This document shows positions 1 to 12,735 of a DNA stretch of 64,000 nucleotides, in pieces (the first letter of the stretch is position 1; each line of letters starts with the position of its first letter). Source of the stretch: Dasypus novemcinctus (Eukaryota > Chordata > Mammalia > Cingulata > Dasypodidae); the NCBI RefSeq assembly GCF_030445035.2, contig NC_080702.1:13834029-13898028 (forward strand). The letters are read 5' to 3'. The notes under the pieces were generated by a model. It worked only from the letters and a program-made list of their open reading frames with translations, was not told the origin of the DNA and did no database searches. A program made the position numbers and the translations under genes.

Positions 1-559
1 ATTTTTTTCTTTAAGTTTCATCTTTCTGGTGTGGCAAATGGGATTGCTAAAAATTAAGATGATAGGTAGAAATAGTAAGAACAAACAGCTCCAAGGATGG
101 GGAGATGTTAATCTATATGACAAAATAGCAAGTGAGAGCAAATGAAATCAAATTATGATTCACTTTCAGAATACACTGAGTTTCCAGTTGTTTTTGGAAA
201 AACATCAATCCATACTCCTACTGCATAAAAAATCAATTCTTGATGAATGGCTGATTGAAATTTTAAAAACTAATAATGAAATATTTATTAGAAAACAAAG
301 GAGAACATTTTTGTGGTCTTAGAGCAGGAAAATATTTACACAGGAACAAATCAATTAGAGGGGTAAAGGCAGATTAGATTGTGGTTGAATTAAGAGTTAA
401 TCAGAGAGAGAGAAAGAGATGTGGGGACAGGGATGTTAAGCACTTGTTTTCAGAATTCATAAAGAATGTTTACAAACCGATAAGAGAATGACAGACAATT
501 CAATCAAGAAAAAATGAACAGAGTAAATGAACAGGTGTTTCCCAAAACGAGTCAGAAAA
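1..559. other. AT-rich DNA, no gene seen
   Basis: No open frame of note, splice-like exon or recognisable repeat is seen here. There is a short purine run (GA-rich) near 400-420. It may belong to the same old L1 as the following segment, but I could not recognise it. Confidence 0.4.
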
Positions 560-1275
560 TGGCTGATAAACATGTGAAAACATGTTCAACTCCTTTAGTG
601 AACCATTACCTCTTAGCATGACACAACAACCAGAAGGCTAAAACGAAAATGGAAAAAAAAATCATATATGAGCAATGATGTGGTTAAATAAGAAATATCA
701 TACACTGATAGTTGGTGTGAAAATTCTTACAAAATTATAGTAAAACAGTTTGGCAGCATCATCTGTTGGAAAGGATGTAAACATAATGAATAATTTCATC
801 AATACACATATATGCAACAAAAATTCATACATTTCACCAAAACACAAATTCTGCCATTTGAATACCTACACTAATGATCATAGCTCCATAGTGAAAATTA
901 CATGCACATAAACAATGGAATTATATTAAATATTTGATAATGACACAATGGGATCTTATACAACAATGCTAATGAATGATCCACAATAACTTGTAACTGT
1001 ACAGATCAAGATACAAACAACATATGGAATGGAAACTCAACATACAAAGGTTTTATTGCTAAATGATTCCATTTAAATAAAGCAAAACACAGAAGGAACT
1101 GTTCAATGGTATTAGCGGTCAGACTACTGTTACCAATGTGGATAGTGGCATGGAGGAAACATAAGAGGATACTACAGCATATCAATATTCTGACTTTTGA
1201 GTGGTGTGACAGCTTGCAATCATTTCTATGAATCCCAGAAAGAGAAATATTATGTTTGTAAACTATTCTATTTTT
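560..1275 (+). repeat. Old L1 3' end (ORF2 tail plus 3' UTR)
   Basis: The order of phrases follows the end of mammalian L1 ORF2 and its 3' UTR. There is a decayed stretch resembling the 'cagtttggcagttcctc' region near 750, the 'caatggaattatatt' (M-E-Y-Y) region near 915, and a 'gattccatttaaat' stretch near 1065. The copy is heavily mutated and non-coding, so it is an ancient L1M-type fragment in plus orientation. Confidence 0.7.
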
Positions 1276-1280
1276 CTGGA

Positions 1281-1851
1281 TGTATTACCCTTTGATTATA
1301 TTAGATTCATTTGAGGGACCCTTAATTAATTTACCTCTTAAGAGTAGGTTTTTGATTTTACCATGTGAGAAAAGCTTGACTCAGGTTGAGACCCTGACTC
1401 CTGGTGGGCTGATATAAATTGACACTCAAGAAGAAACATTGGGAAGAGAGAGAGCTCTGTCAAAGTTTATCCTGGGGCCACAGGGAGAGATGAGCATTTC
1501 ATCTGATAATTTGCAGCTGACCTTGGGAAGAGAGCCATACAGCTGAAACTGATATAGAAGGCCCAGAAATAAATGAGCTCTATGTTGAGAGAGAGAGGAA
1601 GCCCTGAGAGACAGGCCTTATGCCAGCCTGCAGCTGAGAGAGAGGAAGAACAGAGGGGAAGACTGGACCCTTGGAGAGATCAGTGACCAGCTTGCTTCAA
1701 CACTTGGCAACTGACTTTGGTGGGAAATCAACCTTGAGTTGAACTCTTTAGGGCCTTGTGACAGTAAGCTTTTACCCCAAGTAAATACCTTTTACAAAAA
1801 CCAAAAGATTTCTGGTATTTCGCATTGACACTCCATTGGCAGACTAATACA
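1281..1851 (+). repeat. Solo LTR, MaLR-like
   Basis: The segment ends in ...GACTAATACA, the usual terminus of ERVL-MaLR LTRs. Before this comes the same run seen in other LTRs of this window (aaataccttttacaaaaacc, then ttctggtattt). The interior is rich in GAGAGAG and CAGCTGA blocks. The 5' boundary at TGTATTACC is a guess because I see no clear 5-bp target duplication. It resembles the 42065-42699 and 49030-49555 copies only at the 3' end, so it is probably another subfamily. Confidence 0.6.
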
Positions 1852-2229
1852 ATTGGTTTGCTCAAGTTTTGGACGTTCATCGAGTTCTCCATGTAACATC
1901 AGTACATACATCTTATACATAGTCTTAAATACATATAAGCAATGTAAAAAGTTGGTAGAAGGTAACTACAGATGCAACTTAGAGATTTTGTGGGTTTGAT
2001 TCCAGACCACCACAATAAAATTAATATCACAATACAGTGATCAAACAAATTTTTTGGTTACCCAGGGATTATAAACTATGTTTATCCTGTACTATAGTCT
2101 ATGAAGTGTGCAATAACCTTATGTCTAAAAAAATGTACATACCTTAGTTTAAAAACTCTTTATTGCTAAAACAAATGCTCACCATCATCTGATTCTTCAA
2201 CAAGTCAATCTTTTTCCTGGTTGAAGGCC

Positions 2230-3880
2230 TTTCCTATATGTAAATCGCTGCTGAATGTTAATAGTGGAGGTTGCTGAAGTTTGGATTGGCTATAACAATT
2301 TATTAAAATAAGACAATTGGACACAGAGAGCAGACAACTGGGGGGAGGGGAGAGAAATAAAAAATAAATCTTAAAAAAAAATTACTTTTGCCACATTGAT
2401 TGACGTTTTCACAACAGATTTTTCTGTAGTATGCACGCTGTATGATAGCATTTTACATCCAGTAGACATTATTTCAAAATTGGAATCAATCCTTTCAAAC
2501 CCTGTTGCTACTTTATCAGTGAAGTTCTTATAATCCTCTAAATCTCTTGTTGTCATTTCAGTAATGTTCACAGCATCTTCACCAGAAAATAATTCCATCT
2601 CAAGAAACCTCTTTCTTTCCTCACACATAAAAAGCAACTCCTTATCCATTCAAGTTTTAATATGAAATTGCATGTTTAATTCTAGTAATCTTACTATTTC
2701 CATATCTGTTGTGACATCCTTCCTTAATATCTTCAATGCCTCAAAGTCATCCATGATGGTTGGATGACTTTTGATGTTGATATTCTGATCTCCTCCCATG
2801 ATCCATGTTTGTTCTTCGTGGCATTCAAAATAAGTAATCCTTTCCAGAAAGTTTTCAATTTACTTTTCCCTGATCCATATGAGGAATCTGTTTATGGCAG
2901 TTATGGCTTACAAAATCTATTTCTTCAATAATAACCCTTGAAAATCAAAATGAACTCCTTGATACATACACTGCAAATGGATGTTTTGGCAAAGTCATGA
3001 ATTTCATTGCACATGCTCATCAGTGCTCTTGGGTGATCAGGTGTGTTGTCAATGAGCTGTGATATTTAGAATGGATTTTTTTATTCTGAGCAGTAGGTCT
3101 CAACAATGGGCTTAAAATATTCAGTGAATCATGTTATAAACAGATTTGCTGTCAGCCAGGCTTTGTTATTCCATTTATAGAGCACAGGTAGAATAGTTTT
3201 AGAATAATTCTTAAGGGCCCTAAGATTTTCAGTGTGGTAAATGGCACTGGCTTCAACTTAAAGTCAGCAGCTGTATTTTCACCTAATATTAGAGTCAACC
3301 TGTGCTTTCAAGCATTAAGTCAAATCAAGTTGCCTTCTCTTCTTCAGCAATGAAAGTCCTACATGGAAATTTCTTCCAATAGAAGGTTGTTTCCTCTACA
3401 TAAAAAATCCTTCAATCTGCACTTAGCTACATATTCTGGATAACTGGCTGCAGCATTTATTTCAGCACTTGCTGCTTCACATTGCGCTTTTATGTTTTGG
3501 AAGTGACTTATTTCCTTAGATCTCATGCAGTGACCTATGCTAACTTAAGTTTTTCTTTTTCAGCTTCTGTGTTCCTTTCAGCCTCCATAGAATTGCAGAG
3601 AGCTGGTCCTTGCTCCAGATTAGACTTTGGCTTCAATGGAATGTTGTGATTGGTTTGATCACTATAATTTTCTTTACATCAGCAATATGGGTTTTATGTT
3701 TTCTTATCATTTGGGTGCCTATTGGTGTAGTACTTTTAATTTCCTTCAAGAACTTTTCCTTTACTTTCACCACTTGGCTAACTTGGCACAAGAGGCCAAA
3801 CTTTTGGCCTTACTCAGCTTTCAACATGCCTTCCTCATTAAGCTTAATAATTTCAAGGTTTGATTTAAAGTAAGAGATGT
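2230..3880 (-). pseudogene. Tigger1 transposase, decayed
   Basis: The best-preserved part is a minus-strand frame at 2371-2649. It matches the C-terminal part of Tigger1 transposase by recognisable blocks such as ERKRFLEME, GEDAVNI, EMTTRDLE and GFERIDSNFE. Further upstream on the minus strand (to about 3880) the frame is broken by many stops and shifts. The catalytic DDE core cannot be read in one frame. The C-terminal tail is replaced where a DAS SINE fragment lies at 2318-2382. There is no function now; this is a molecular fossil shared by placental mammals. Confidence 0.75.
2318..2382 (+). repeat. DAS SINE, 3' fragment
   Basis: Contains the DAS tail (cacagagagcagacaactgg, G-rich run, gagaaataaa, aaatctta, poly-A). 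Only the last 65 or so bases are present. It lies inside Tigger1 and so inserted later. Confidence 0.8.
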
Positions 3881-4257
3881 GCAATTCTTCATTTGACCAC
3901 ATAGAGGACATTACAGGGTTACTAATTGGCCCGATTTCAATATAGTTGTATCGGGGAACAGTTGTCCAGTGGAGCAGTCAGATCATGCATTTATAAAATT
4001 TGCCATCTTATGTGATCATGTTGTTCCCCAAAACAATTACAACAGTGGTGCCAAAAAACACAGATAACCTAACATACATAATAATAAACATTTGAAATAT
4101 TAGTATAATTAGCAAAATATGACACAGAGACAGAAACAAGTACATGCTTTTGGAAAAATGGTGCTGATGGACTTGCTGCTAACCTTCTATTTGTGAAAAA
4201 ATGCAATATCTGCAAAATGCAATGAGGCAAAGTACAATAAAACAAATTTAACTTGTA

Positions 4258-6004
4258 GATTAGTGTGCCCTTGTCTTCATATTTTCAGTAATGCAGTTGA
4301 ACATATTGGATAACTTTACCCTCTGATTAATTTTGAAAAATATGCTTTAATGTCTAGGTTATAAACTAAGAGAAACGGAGTGAGTATACAACTTCCAAAG
4401 AAAAGAGGCAATATCCAGAATTTAAAAAATAGAAGATACAAAAAATAAAAACTAAGTGCGATGTAATGAAGATCATGCATCAAGTTGGTACATACAATCC
4501 CAAATATATGCATCATTATATTGATCATAATTATATTATTGCTATTAATATCAAACAATGCATATATTAAATTGGATATTTTTAAAGAGCTATTACTAAT
4601 ACATAATTAAAGTAGAAAAGTTTTTACCTCATTTTCATTACATTTCATGTCATCATATCATTTTAATCAATTAAACAAGTAGCATAACAGAAAATGAGGA
4701 AAATTAAAAAGTTTCTCATTAGTTCAGTTAATTAACTATTTCAGTATATATACATGCACATATTTATAATTTTAACAAAGTAACAAGCCTGGTGCTATAA
4801 ATCATCAGCTTAAATATATTTCACAGTTAAACAAAATTTGTTATTATTTTAATTCCTCAATTTATACTTTTTCAATATTACTGCATATCAAACATAGTCT
4901 AGTTTTATATATATGCACATACATATGTACAAGGTAATGTTAATATATGTATATATGTAAATATAAATTATGTGTCTTGTGGGAGCTAAAATGTGTTTCT
5001 CTATATTTTGGCATAATATTCAATGTATATTCATTAGGACAAACTGATGCTGCTGTTTAAAATTTTTATGAATTTACAACTTTACATCTGCTTTATAATG
5101 TAAATATATAGAAAGCTATAAGAAAATGTTTCTTAAAGTTGAGGAAACATTATTAGGATACTTCAGAATCCAATAAGTTATTAACTCCACATTACGAACA
5201 AAAAATGGACACATGCTTTTCTTCTTTCCAATGGCTATTCCTCTACTGCTCCAAGGTTAACGAAAGTCTCAACTTAAATCTTATGCCCTTAACTTAAAGA
5301 AATAAGGGTGCTCTCCCCAAAATTTTTCTTGACAAAATCCCCAGTAGAAATGATCACATACCAAACAAACAAACAAAACACACACACACACTTCCATCTA
5401 CAGTACAAAAATCTATTAAATTTTCTACCAGTTAACCAGATTTTTTCAGATTCTCAAACACTCTCTAAAAAAAGCAAAAATATCTTTTTCACATTCTTGT
5501 TTGATCTACTTCAGTTCTAAGTGGACATTTCTACACTATAATATTTTAAATATACCAATCTCTTTTTAGCAGCATATTTCAAATGACTACCATCTCTCTA
5601 ACTAGAAAAAATTTAAAAATTATAACTTGTCCCCAATGATTCTACTCTCTGATTCTGAATCTGTATTCAGTTTTCCCAACATGCTACTTCATTATTCCAT
5701 GGGGATGTTTTCTTTTAAATATTCTGAATCACCACCCACCCCACACACAATCTCTTCCTTTATTATGTAACTTTTGCAACAATTTCATGTGTAGTGAATT
5801 TTTGGAAGAATATACTATATCAGGTAAAAACTTACATACTCCAAGATGTACTTTAATAGTAATTGCATAATATTTCAACTGTTATCATTTACTGTTAATT
5901 CTTGTGGCAAGTGCAGCTTTCCCTGCACTTGAAGTGTGACTTTTCATAATAGTTCTTATGATAGACTAGAAGATGTGTAAATCAAAAATGAACATTGTGA
6001 CAGA
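4258..6004. other. AT-rich DNA, no gene seen
   Basis: No supported gene. There are several short frames but none has recognisable protein content. An imperfect (AAAC)n/(CA)n microsatellite lies at about 5359-5392. Confidence 0.5.
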
Positions 6005-8079
6005 GGTTGGGGCAAGATGGTGGCTGAGTGAGCTTACCTGGTAATGTCTCTGCGGGGGGCGGCTGGGCAGCGTTGAAGGCTCTTTGGGACCGCGCTGTTT
6101 CGGGGGTTTTTGCTGGTTGGAAGGTGTCTGGAGGTCGATTTGGTGGGAAGGTAACAGAGAGGATACGTCTATAATATATAAACGGAGGTCCCAGCTGGGC
6201 CCGGAAAGTTCCCTCCTTGGGTGGGCAGAGCCGCTGTATCGGGCGCTGCTGCAGCTCGGGGAACCGCCGCGGCCAGGGTTTTTTTTCCCTTTTTTTTTGG
6301 AGGCTCTGTGGTGCTGAGGAATTTGCGGGTACTGGGTGGACTGGTGAGGGGTTGATGGGACAGGACTCCTTTGCAGATTGATTTGGGGAGACAGACGGTG
6401 TTTTGTTGTGAAGGGGGGGACGTTTTGGTTGTGGACAGGGGTGGTAGCCCTTCCGCCTGGAGCCCCATCCCCACAGGTCTGGCTGCCGATCTGCAATGGA
6501 ATTGGATTTTTGGCAATAAGGGGACACAATTGGGAGATTGTTGTAGGGTGCAGTGAGGGAGGGGGACACGTCTGGAAGCCGATTGGGGAATATTTTGCGA
6601 AGTTTGGGACTTCCGGTCTTGGAGTCTGTTTTCGGCGGTTCCAGCTGAAGCCCAGCCCACCCGGCGGGGCTTGGGATCTGGGTCATTGAACTTGCTGTGG
6701 TGTAGAGGCACCCTCAAGTGGTCATTGCGTGAAAGCACAGGGAGGGAGCTGTCCAAAGGCTGAAACCCTGAGGAGTAGGTGAATTGCAGGGTTCAGACAT
6801 TAAATATAGAGTTTGTGGATCTGGCTTCCCCCATGGGGCTGGCACCCAGCTACAGGGATCCCTGAGGGCTGTGTTGCACTGCGGGGCTCCTAAGCTTCCT
6901 GTTGACCAGATTTGAGGTTGCCAGGTCTGGGTCCCCTGGACTCTGGTGGTCCACACCCCAGACTCACACCTCTTGAGTCTTCAGTGTCTCAGACCTGCCA
7001 CCCCTGAATCCATCATGCCCTGGGGTCTACCTGGGGTCCTTGAGTGCCCTGGACCTTAACGTTTGCATTTTATCTTTATTGGTTCATATTGTTTTTATTT
7101 TCATTTTATCTTATTTTTTTACTGTTTTTGATGCCCTGATTGCTAATATTGCATTATCCCCTATTCTCCTAGCGTGTCCCCCAAAGTCCTTTTTTATACA
7201 GTTATTTAGGGTTTTTTTCATTGTTGTTTTAGATAGTGTTGCAATTGTGGCTCATGTATACCTGTATTTCTCTTCCCCCTACCTGTTCTCCACCGTTTGC
7301 CCACCCTCTTTTTCTTTCTTTCTTTCTTCTTGTCTTTCTTTTTTTCTTTATTATTATTAGTTTTTCTTTTTCAGTTTTTCTCTCTCCCTCTTGTCCCTCA
7401 TTTTCCACTTATTTTATTTTAATTCAAGTATACAATAGGTGCTACAGGGAACACCTCACACTTGCTGGAATTTCCCATCCTCCACTGCCTCATTTCTGTG
7501 TGAACTGATTTAGGCTACCTACACTATCCCCCTTCCCCTGCATCTTGATATCCGCTATCATCTACTATCTCTCCTATATTCCACCCCCCACCTCCCGTTC
7601 TTTGATCCACAAAGTGTCTAACTCTTAATTTCTAATACCTTTGTTTTGTTTTCTGTCTGGTATCCACTCTTGAAACTATTACCTTTCTTTTCTTTTTCCC
7701 TCTCTCACGAAAACAATAGCTTTGTAGCTCATACCATATTCCTCCCATATTCTGTCATCTACCTCATAATAGGTACTCTACCTACAGCTATAACTCTACA
7801 CAATCTACATGAATCTAACCTCCATCCTCCCAGATCTCATATTCTTGCTTTGTTAACATATATCACCAATACTACTCTACACTTTTTCCTTGCTTACACA
7901 ACTGCCTTTCCCTGGCACTAATACTTTCCTTTAAAGTGAACTTAACCAGCAACAAGAAATTAGAATAAGAACAAAGTGACAAAAAGAAGATATAACACTT
8001 ACACAAAAATAACAGCTAATTAATCTCCAAGACTAGACAAAGAAGCTAAGGAACTCATAAAACCCGTCAAGATAAAAGG

Positions 8080-9048
8080 ATGACCAGAAAGCAACAAAAA
8101 TCGACAAACCAAATCAGTAATCAGGAAAACATGGGTGAATGCAATCAACAAACTAAAAATCAGGAAGGGGAGCAGAACTTCGCACAAGCAATGAAAGATC
8201 TCAGAACATTTATCACCAACAAATTTGATGAAGTAATGAAAGAGGTTAACAACATGAAAACAACACTGGGAGGGGAAATTGCAGACATACGCAAAAACAT
8301 AACAGACATGATGGGAATGAACACCACAGTTCAAGAAATCAAAAATACACCTGCAGCAAATATCAACAGACTAGAAGAGGCAGAGCAGAGAATTAGTGAT
8401 GTGGAAGACAGTACATCAGAAATCAAACAGATAGTAGAAGGGGTCAATAAAAAGATAGAAAAAATCCAGCTAGGACTTAGGGACCTGAATGACAATGCAA
8501 AACGCTCAAATATACATATTATAGGTATTCCAGAAGGAAAACAGAAGGGAAAGGGGTCAGAAGGACTGTTGCAGGAAATAATGGCTGAAAACTTCCCAAA
8601 TCTACTGAAAGAGACAGACGTACATATCCAAGAAGCACAGCGCACTCCACTAGTCATAAACCCCAACAGGCCCACCCCAAGACATATACTCGTCAAATTA
8701 TCCAATGCTCAACACAAACAGAAAATCCTAAAAGCAGCAAGAGAAAAGAAAACCATCACATACAAGGGAAGCTCCATAAGATTAAGTGCTGATTTCTCAT
8801 CTGAAACCATGGAGGCAAGGAGGCAGTGGTATGATATAGTCAAGGTACTAAAGGAAAAAAATTCCCAACCAAGAATACTCTATCCAGCTAAACTAACATT
8901 CAAACATGATGGAGAGTTCAAAATATTTGCAGATAAACAGAAACTGAAAGAGTATACCAACAAGAAACCTCCCCTTCAAGAAGTTCTAAAGGGAGTTCTG
9001 CAGGAAGAAAGGAAAAAACAAAACAGGCAGAGTTGGAGGAGAGTATAA
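8080..9048 (+). CDS. L1 ORF1p RNA-binding protein, intact frame
   Basis: The 322-residue uninterrupted frame is close to the usual 330-370 residues of mammalian ORF1p. This protein forms trimers on L1 RNA and acts as a nucleic-acid chaperone in the L1 RNP. By position there is a charged N-terminal part (1-45), a coiled-coil region (about 45-140) with regular hydrophobic spacing and NNMKTTLGGEI-type blocks, then an RRM-like part containing NIHIIGIPEG (about 145-250). The C-terminal domain follows, with ARRQWYDIVKVLKEKN and PAKLTFKHDGEFKIF blocks. The ATG at 8080 is the first in frame and matches the start of the other L1 copy (27345). ORF2 follows after about 75 bases. Whether it is expressed is unknown; the same protein is frameshifted in the 25359 copy. 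Confidence 0.9.
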   Translation: MTRKQQKSTNQISNQENMGECNQQTKNQEGEQNFAQAMKDLRTFITNKFDEVMKEVNNMKTTLGGEIADIRKNITDMMGMNTTVQEIKNTPAANINRLEEAEQRISDVEDSTSEIKQIVEGVNKKIEKIQLGLRDLNDNAKRSNIHIIGIPEGKQKGKGSEGLLQEIMAENFPNLLKETDVHIQEAQRTPLVINPNRPTPRHILVKLSNAQHKQKILKAAREKKTITYKGSSIRLSADFSSETMEARRQWYDIVKVLKEKNSQPRILYPAKLTFKHDGEFKIFADKQKLKEYTNKKPPLQEVLKGVLQEERKKQNRQSWRRV

Positions 9049-9123
9049 GAGCAAGAAAAAAAGACAAACTAGATGGGGAAAAAAATACAAACAAAATATG
9101 ACAAACACAAATCCAATAAAAAT

Positions 9124-11842
9124 ATGGCTAACATGAATAATTCCTTGAAAGTAATAACACTGAATGTCAACGGATTAAACTCACCTATCAAAAGATTCAG
9201 ACTGGGACACTGGATAAGGAAATATGACCCTTCTGTATGCTGTCTACAAGAGACACATCTTAGACCCAGAGACGCATGGAGATTGATAGTGAATGGCTGG
9301 AAAACAATCATACAAGCAAACAATAACCAAAAAAAGGCAGGAGTAGCTATATTAATACCAGACAAAATAGACTTTAAGTGTGAAACAATTGTGAGAGACA
9401 AAGAAGGATACTACATTTTAGTGAAAGGGAAAATCTGTTAAGAAGATCGAACAATCATAAATATTTATGCTCCTAACAAGGGTGCCTCTAAGTACATGAG
9501 ACAAACACTGGAAAAACTAAGTGAAACAATAGATGCATCTACAATCATAGTGGGGAATTTTAATACACCACTATCTACCTTGGACAGAACATCTCAAAAG
9601 AGAATCACTAAAGAAACAAAACATTTGAACAGTATATTAGAGGAGCTGGAACTAATAGACATATATAGATCATTACACCCAAACACAGCAGGATATACAT
9701 TCTTCTCAAGTGCACATGGATCATTCTCCAAGATAGACCATATGCTAGGCCACAAAGAAAGGCTGAATGAATTCAGAAAGATTGAAATCATACAAAACAA
9801 TATCTCTGACCACAGTGGAGTCAAGCTGGAAATTTGCAAGGGACAGAGGCCCAGGTTTCACACCATGATTTGGAAATTACACAGCACACTCTTAGAAAAA
9901 CAGTGGGTCAAAGAGGAAATCTCAAAAGAAATCAATGACTACCTTGAAACAAATGATAATGATAACACAACATACCAAAATTTATGGGATACAGCAAAAG
10001 CAGTACTGAGAGGGAAATTTATAGCCATAAATTCATATATCAAAAAAGAAGAAAGAGCAAAAATTGAAGAATTAACTGCACATTTGAAGGAATTAGAAAA
10101 ACAACAACAAAGTGACCCAACAGGAAGAAACAGGAAGGAAATAACAAAGATAAGAGCAGAACTAAATGAAATAGAAAATAAGAAAGTACTTGAAAAGATA
10201 AACAAGACCAAGAGCTGGTTTTTTGAGAAGATCAACAAAATTGACAAACCTTTAGGAGACTAACAAAGAAAAAAAGAGAGAAGATGCAAATACACAAAAT
10301 AAGAAATGAGAAAGGCGATATCACCACTGACCCCACAGAAATAAAGACTATCATAAGAGGATACTTTGAAAAACTATATTCCAACAAAAATGACAATTTA
10401 GAGGAAATGGACAAATTCCTAGAAACACATAAGCAGCCCATGTTGTCTAAAGAAGAAATTGATGATCTCAACAAACCAATCACAAGCAGAGGGATAGAAT
10501 CAGTCATTAAAAATCTCCCAACTAAGAAGAACCCAGGGCCAGACGGCTTCACAGGTGAATTCTACAAAACATTCCAGAAAGAACTAACACCAATCCTGCT
10601 GAAACTATTCCAAAAAATCGAAACAGATGGAACATTGCCAAACTCCTTCTATGATGCCTACATTACCCTAGTACCAAAGCCAAACAAAGACACCACAAAA
10701 AAGGAAAATTGCAGATCAATTTCTCTAATGAACCTAGATGCAAAAATACTTAACAAAATACTTGCTAATCATATTCAACAACACATTAAACGAATTATAC
10801 ACCACGACCAAGTGGGATTTATTCCAGGTATGCAAGGATGGTTCAACATAAGAAAATCAACGTAATACACCATATAAACAGATTGAAGGAAAAAAATCAC
10901 ATGATTATATCTATAGATGCAGAAAAAGCATTTGACAAAATACAGCACCCTTTCTTGATAAAAACACTCCAAAAGATTGGAATACAAGGAAATTTTTTGA
11001 ACATGATAAAGAGTATATATGAAAAACCTACAGCCGACATTGTTTACAATGGAGAAATCCTAAAATCCTTCCCTCTAAACTCAGGAACAAGACAAGGATG
11101 CCCATTGTCTCCGCTCCTATTTAACATTGTCTTAGAAGTACTTGCTCGAGCGCTGAGGCAAGAACCAGATATAAAAAGCATTCAAATTGGAAAGGAAGAA
11201 GTCAAAATTTCATTATTTGCAGATGACATGATCCTATACATAGAAAACCCTGAGAGATCTACAACAAAGCTTCTAGAACTCATAAATGAGTTTAGTAAAG
11301 TTGCAGGTTATAAGATCAATGCGCAAAAATCAGTAGCATTTCTGTACACCAATAATGAGCAAGATCAGGAGGAAATCAAGAAACAAATACCATTCACAAT
11401 AGAAAATTAAAAAATCAAATACTTAGGAATAAATTTAACTACAGAGGTAAAAAAACTTATACACTGAGAACTATACAAGACTGTTCAAGGAAATTAAAGA
11501 AGACCTAAATAAATGGAAGAATATTCCTTCTTCATGGATAGGAAGACTGAATATTATCAAGATGTCTATCCTACCAAAATTGATCTACACATTCAATGCA
11601 ATCCCAATAAAAATCAACACAGCCTTCTTTAAGGAACTGGAAAAACTATGAAATTTATTTGAAAAGGAAAGAGACCCCGAATAGCCAAAGACATACTGAA
11701 AAAGAAAAACGAAATTGGAGGAATCACACTACCTGACTTCAAAACATACTACAAAGCTACAGTAGTGAAAACAGCATGGTATTGGCATAAGGAGAGACAC
11801 ACAGACCAATGGAATCGAATTGAAAGCTCTGATATAGAACCT
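9124..11842 (+). pseudogene. L1 ORF2 (endonuclease/reverse transcriptase), broken
   Basis: The start MANMNNSLKVITLNVNGLNS is the N-terminus of the L1 AP-like endonuclease. The frame has CCLQETHLR (catalytic Glu) and a YAPN block. A TAA replaces a Gln codon at about 9439. Frames resume at 9496-10263, 10284-10865 and 10838-11410. They include the reverse-transcriptase blocks [28 protein letters not shown] and the catalytic FADDM at about 11215. Further shifts and a stop near 11409 follow, and the reading ends at the ERV boundary. The RT metal-binding Asp pair is kept, but the protein cannot be made whole. Confidence 0.9.
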
Positions 11843-12232
11843 TGTGGTTGCCTTGGCCAGCGGGGCATGGGACGGGGGCTTGTGGTTGTGTGGAGGAGAA
11901 TGGTGAGACAGGAGACGCGAGGAATGACAGCGAGACAGGGTGAGGATCAAGCTGTAAAATTTTATTGTGAGAACAAAGCATTCATACTCTTGGGAAGGGG
12001 AGGGGTGGTGGGTGAGGGGGTAGGGGCTGGGGATTGGTAGCTGCTGTTGCTAGGGTGGAGGGCAGACTTCAGTTTCACACCTTGCACCTGTGTACTGCCT
12101 TATCAGCCTGGGCAGTGGTGGAACAGAGAACAAAGGAGTGGGGAGGAAGAATAAGGAAGTGGGCTCCGCTCTGGCGGCCATGCTGCTTGCATTGCTGAAC
12201 TCAGTGTATACTCGTATTGACTGCTCCCAACA
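11843..12232 (-). repeat. ERV 3' LTR
   Basis: On the minus strand it begins TGTTGGGAGCAG and ends ...CCACA. It shares many blocks with 19890-20361: gcctgggcagtgg, agagaacaaa, a purine-rich block, a polyA signal and the GC-rich R/U5 part. A polyA signal (AATAAA, minus) is at 11966-11961. It lacks an 80-base block present in the other LTR. Its 5' edge is preceded by a polypurine tract. Confidence 0.85.
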
Positions 12233-12250
12233 TCTCCTCCCTTTTTCTTT
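12233..12250 (-). promoter_or_regulatory. Polypurine tract before the 3' LTR
   Basis: On the minus strand an 18-base all-purine run lies immediately before the LTR start TGTTGGG, where plus-strand DNA priming is expected in a retrovirus. This sets the LTR boundary at 12232. Confidence 0.8.
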
Positions 12251-12735
12251 ATTTGCACTGTTTTTCTCGTATGGCTAGCTGAGGGAAGTAGAGGCCTCAT
12301 TCCCCTGATGTAGACGGCTCTGGTTTTTAGGGAAGGGGCTTTATTGAGTGCGCAGCAAAGGCAAATGAGGGGGGAATGTGCCTGTCTTAGGTCGGAACCA
12401 CACCCGGTGAGCTGTTTCAGCTCACTCACACACGTGACCAGTCTTACCCGTCATCAGGAGGCATGGCAGCAAAAGGCCATGTCCCTGTCTTAGGTTGACT
12501 GTTAGGTTGGTTCAGTTGCCCATCATTGGCTAGCCAGCCCAGTTCCCTGAGCAGTCAGAATGCTATTGACGCATCCCGCCTGTCTATGCAGGCCGAATAT
12601 GGTCAAGGCACCCTGCCTAGTGGCCTTTGTGAACAGAGCGGACCCCTGTATCAATGAGGCGTGCTTCTCAGAGAACAGCTAGGTTGTGCTTACCTCTAAC
12701 TGTCTCCTGCAGTGCTGTGCCTTGCACTTAGCAGC

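Larger units (their letters stand above)
1969..4255 (-). mobile_element. Tigger1 DNA transposon, near full length
   Basis: The left end (CAGATGC...gattccagaccaccacaataaaa) and right end (gcaatatctgcaaaatgcaatgaggcaaagtacaataaaac) are the two inverted termini of Tigger1, a pogo/Tc1-mariner type element. Each end is flanked by TA (1967-1968 and 4256-4257), the expected target duplication. The span of about 2.29 kb, including a small SINE fragment, is close to the known 2.4 kb of Tigger1. The transposase reads on the minus strand. The copy is old and immobile. Confidence 0.85.
6005..11842 (+). mobile_element. LINE-1 element, 3'-truncated at an ERV
   Basis: The element begins with an L1-like start (ggggcaagatggtggctgag). 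It then has a GC-rich 5' UTR of about 2 kb with a long pyrimidine tract at 7290-7400, ORF1 at 8080-9048 and ORF2 from 9124. The same 5' UTR, ORF1 and ORF2 recur in the L1 at 25359. The element stops abruptly in the ORF2 C-terminal region at 11842, where the ERV LTR begins. The missing ORF2 end and 3' UTR are not found on the far side of the ERV at 20362. Because ORF1 is intact this is a fairly young copy, but ORF2 is broken and it cannot move by itself. Confidence 0.92.

Noticed and set aside
3610-3873. Plus-strand hydrophobic frame of 87 codons
   Set aside because: It is antisense to the decayed Tigger1 transposase.
5966-6956. Several overlapping proline-rich reading frames on both strands
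   Set aside because: They lie in the GC-rich 5' UTR of the L1, recur at 25380-26290, and have no recognisable protein content.
7040-7508. Hydrophobic frames resembling membrane proteins
   Set aside because: They are translations of a T/C-rich tract of the L1 5' UTR; the same happens at 26232-26711.
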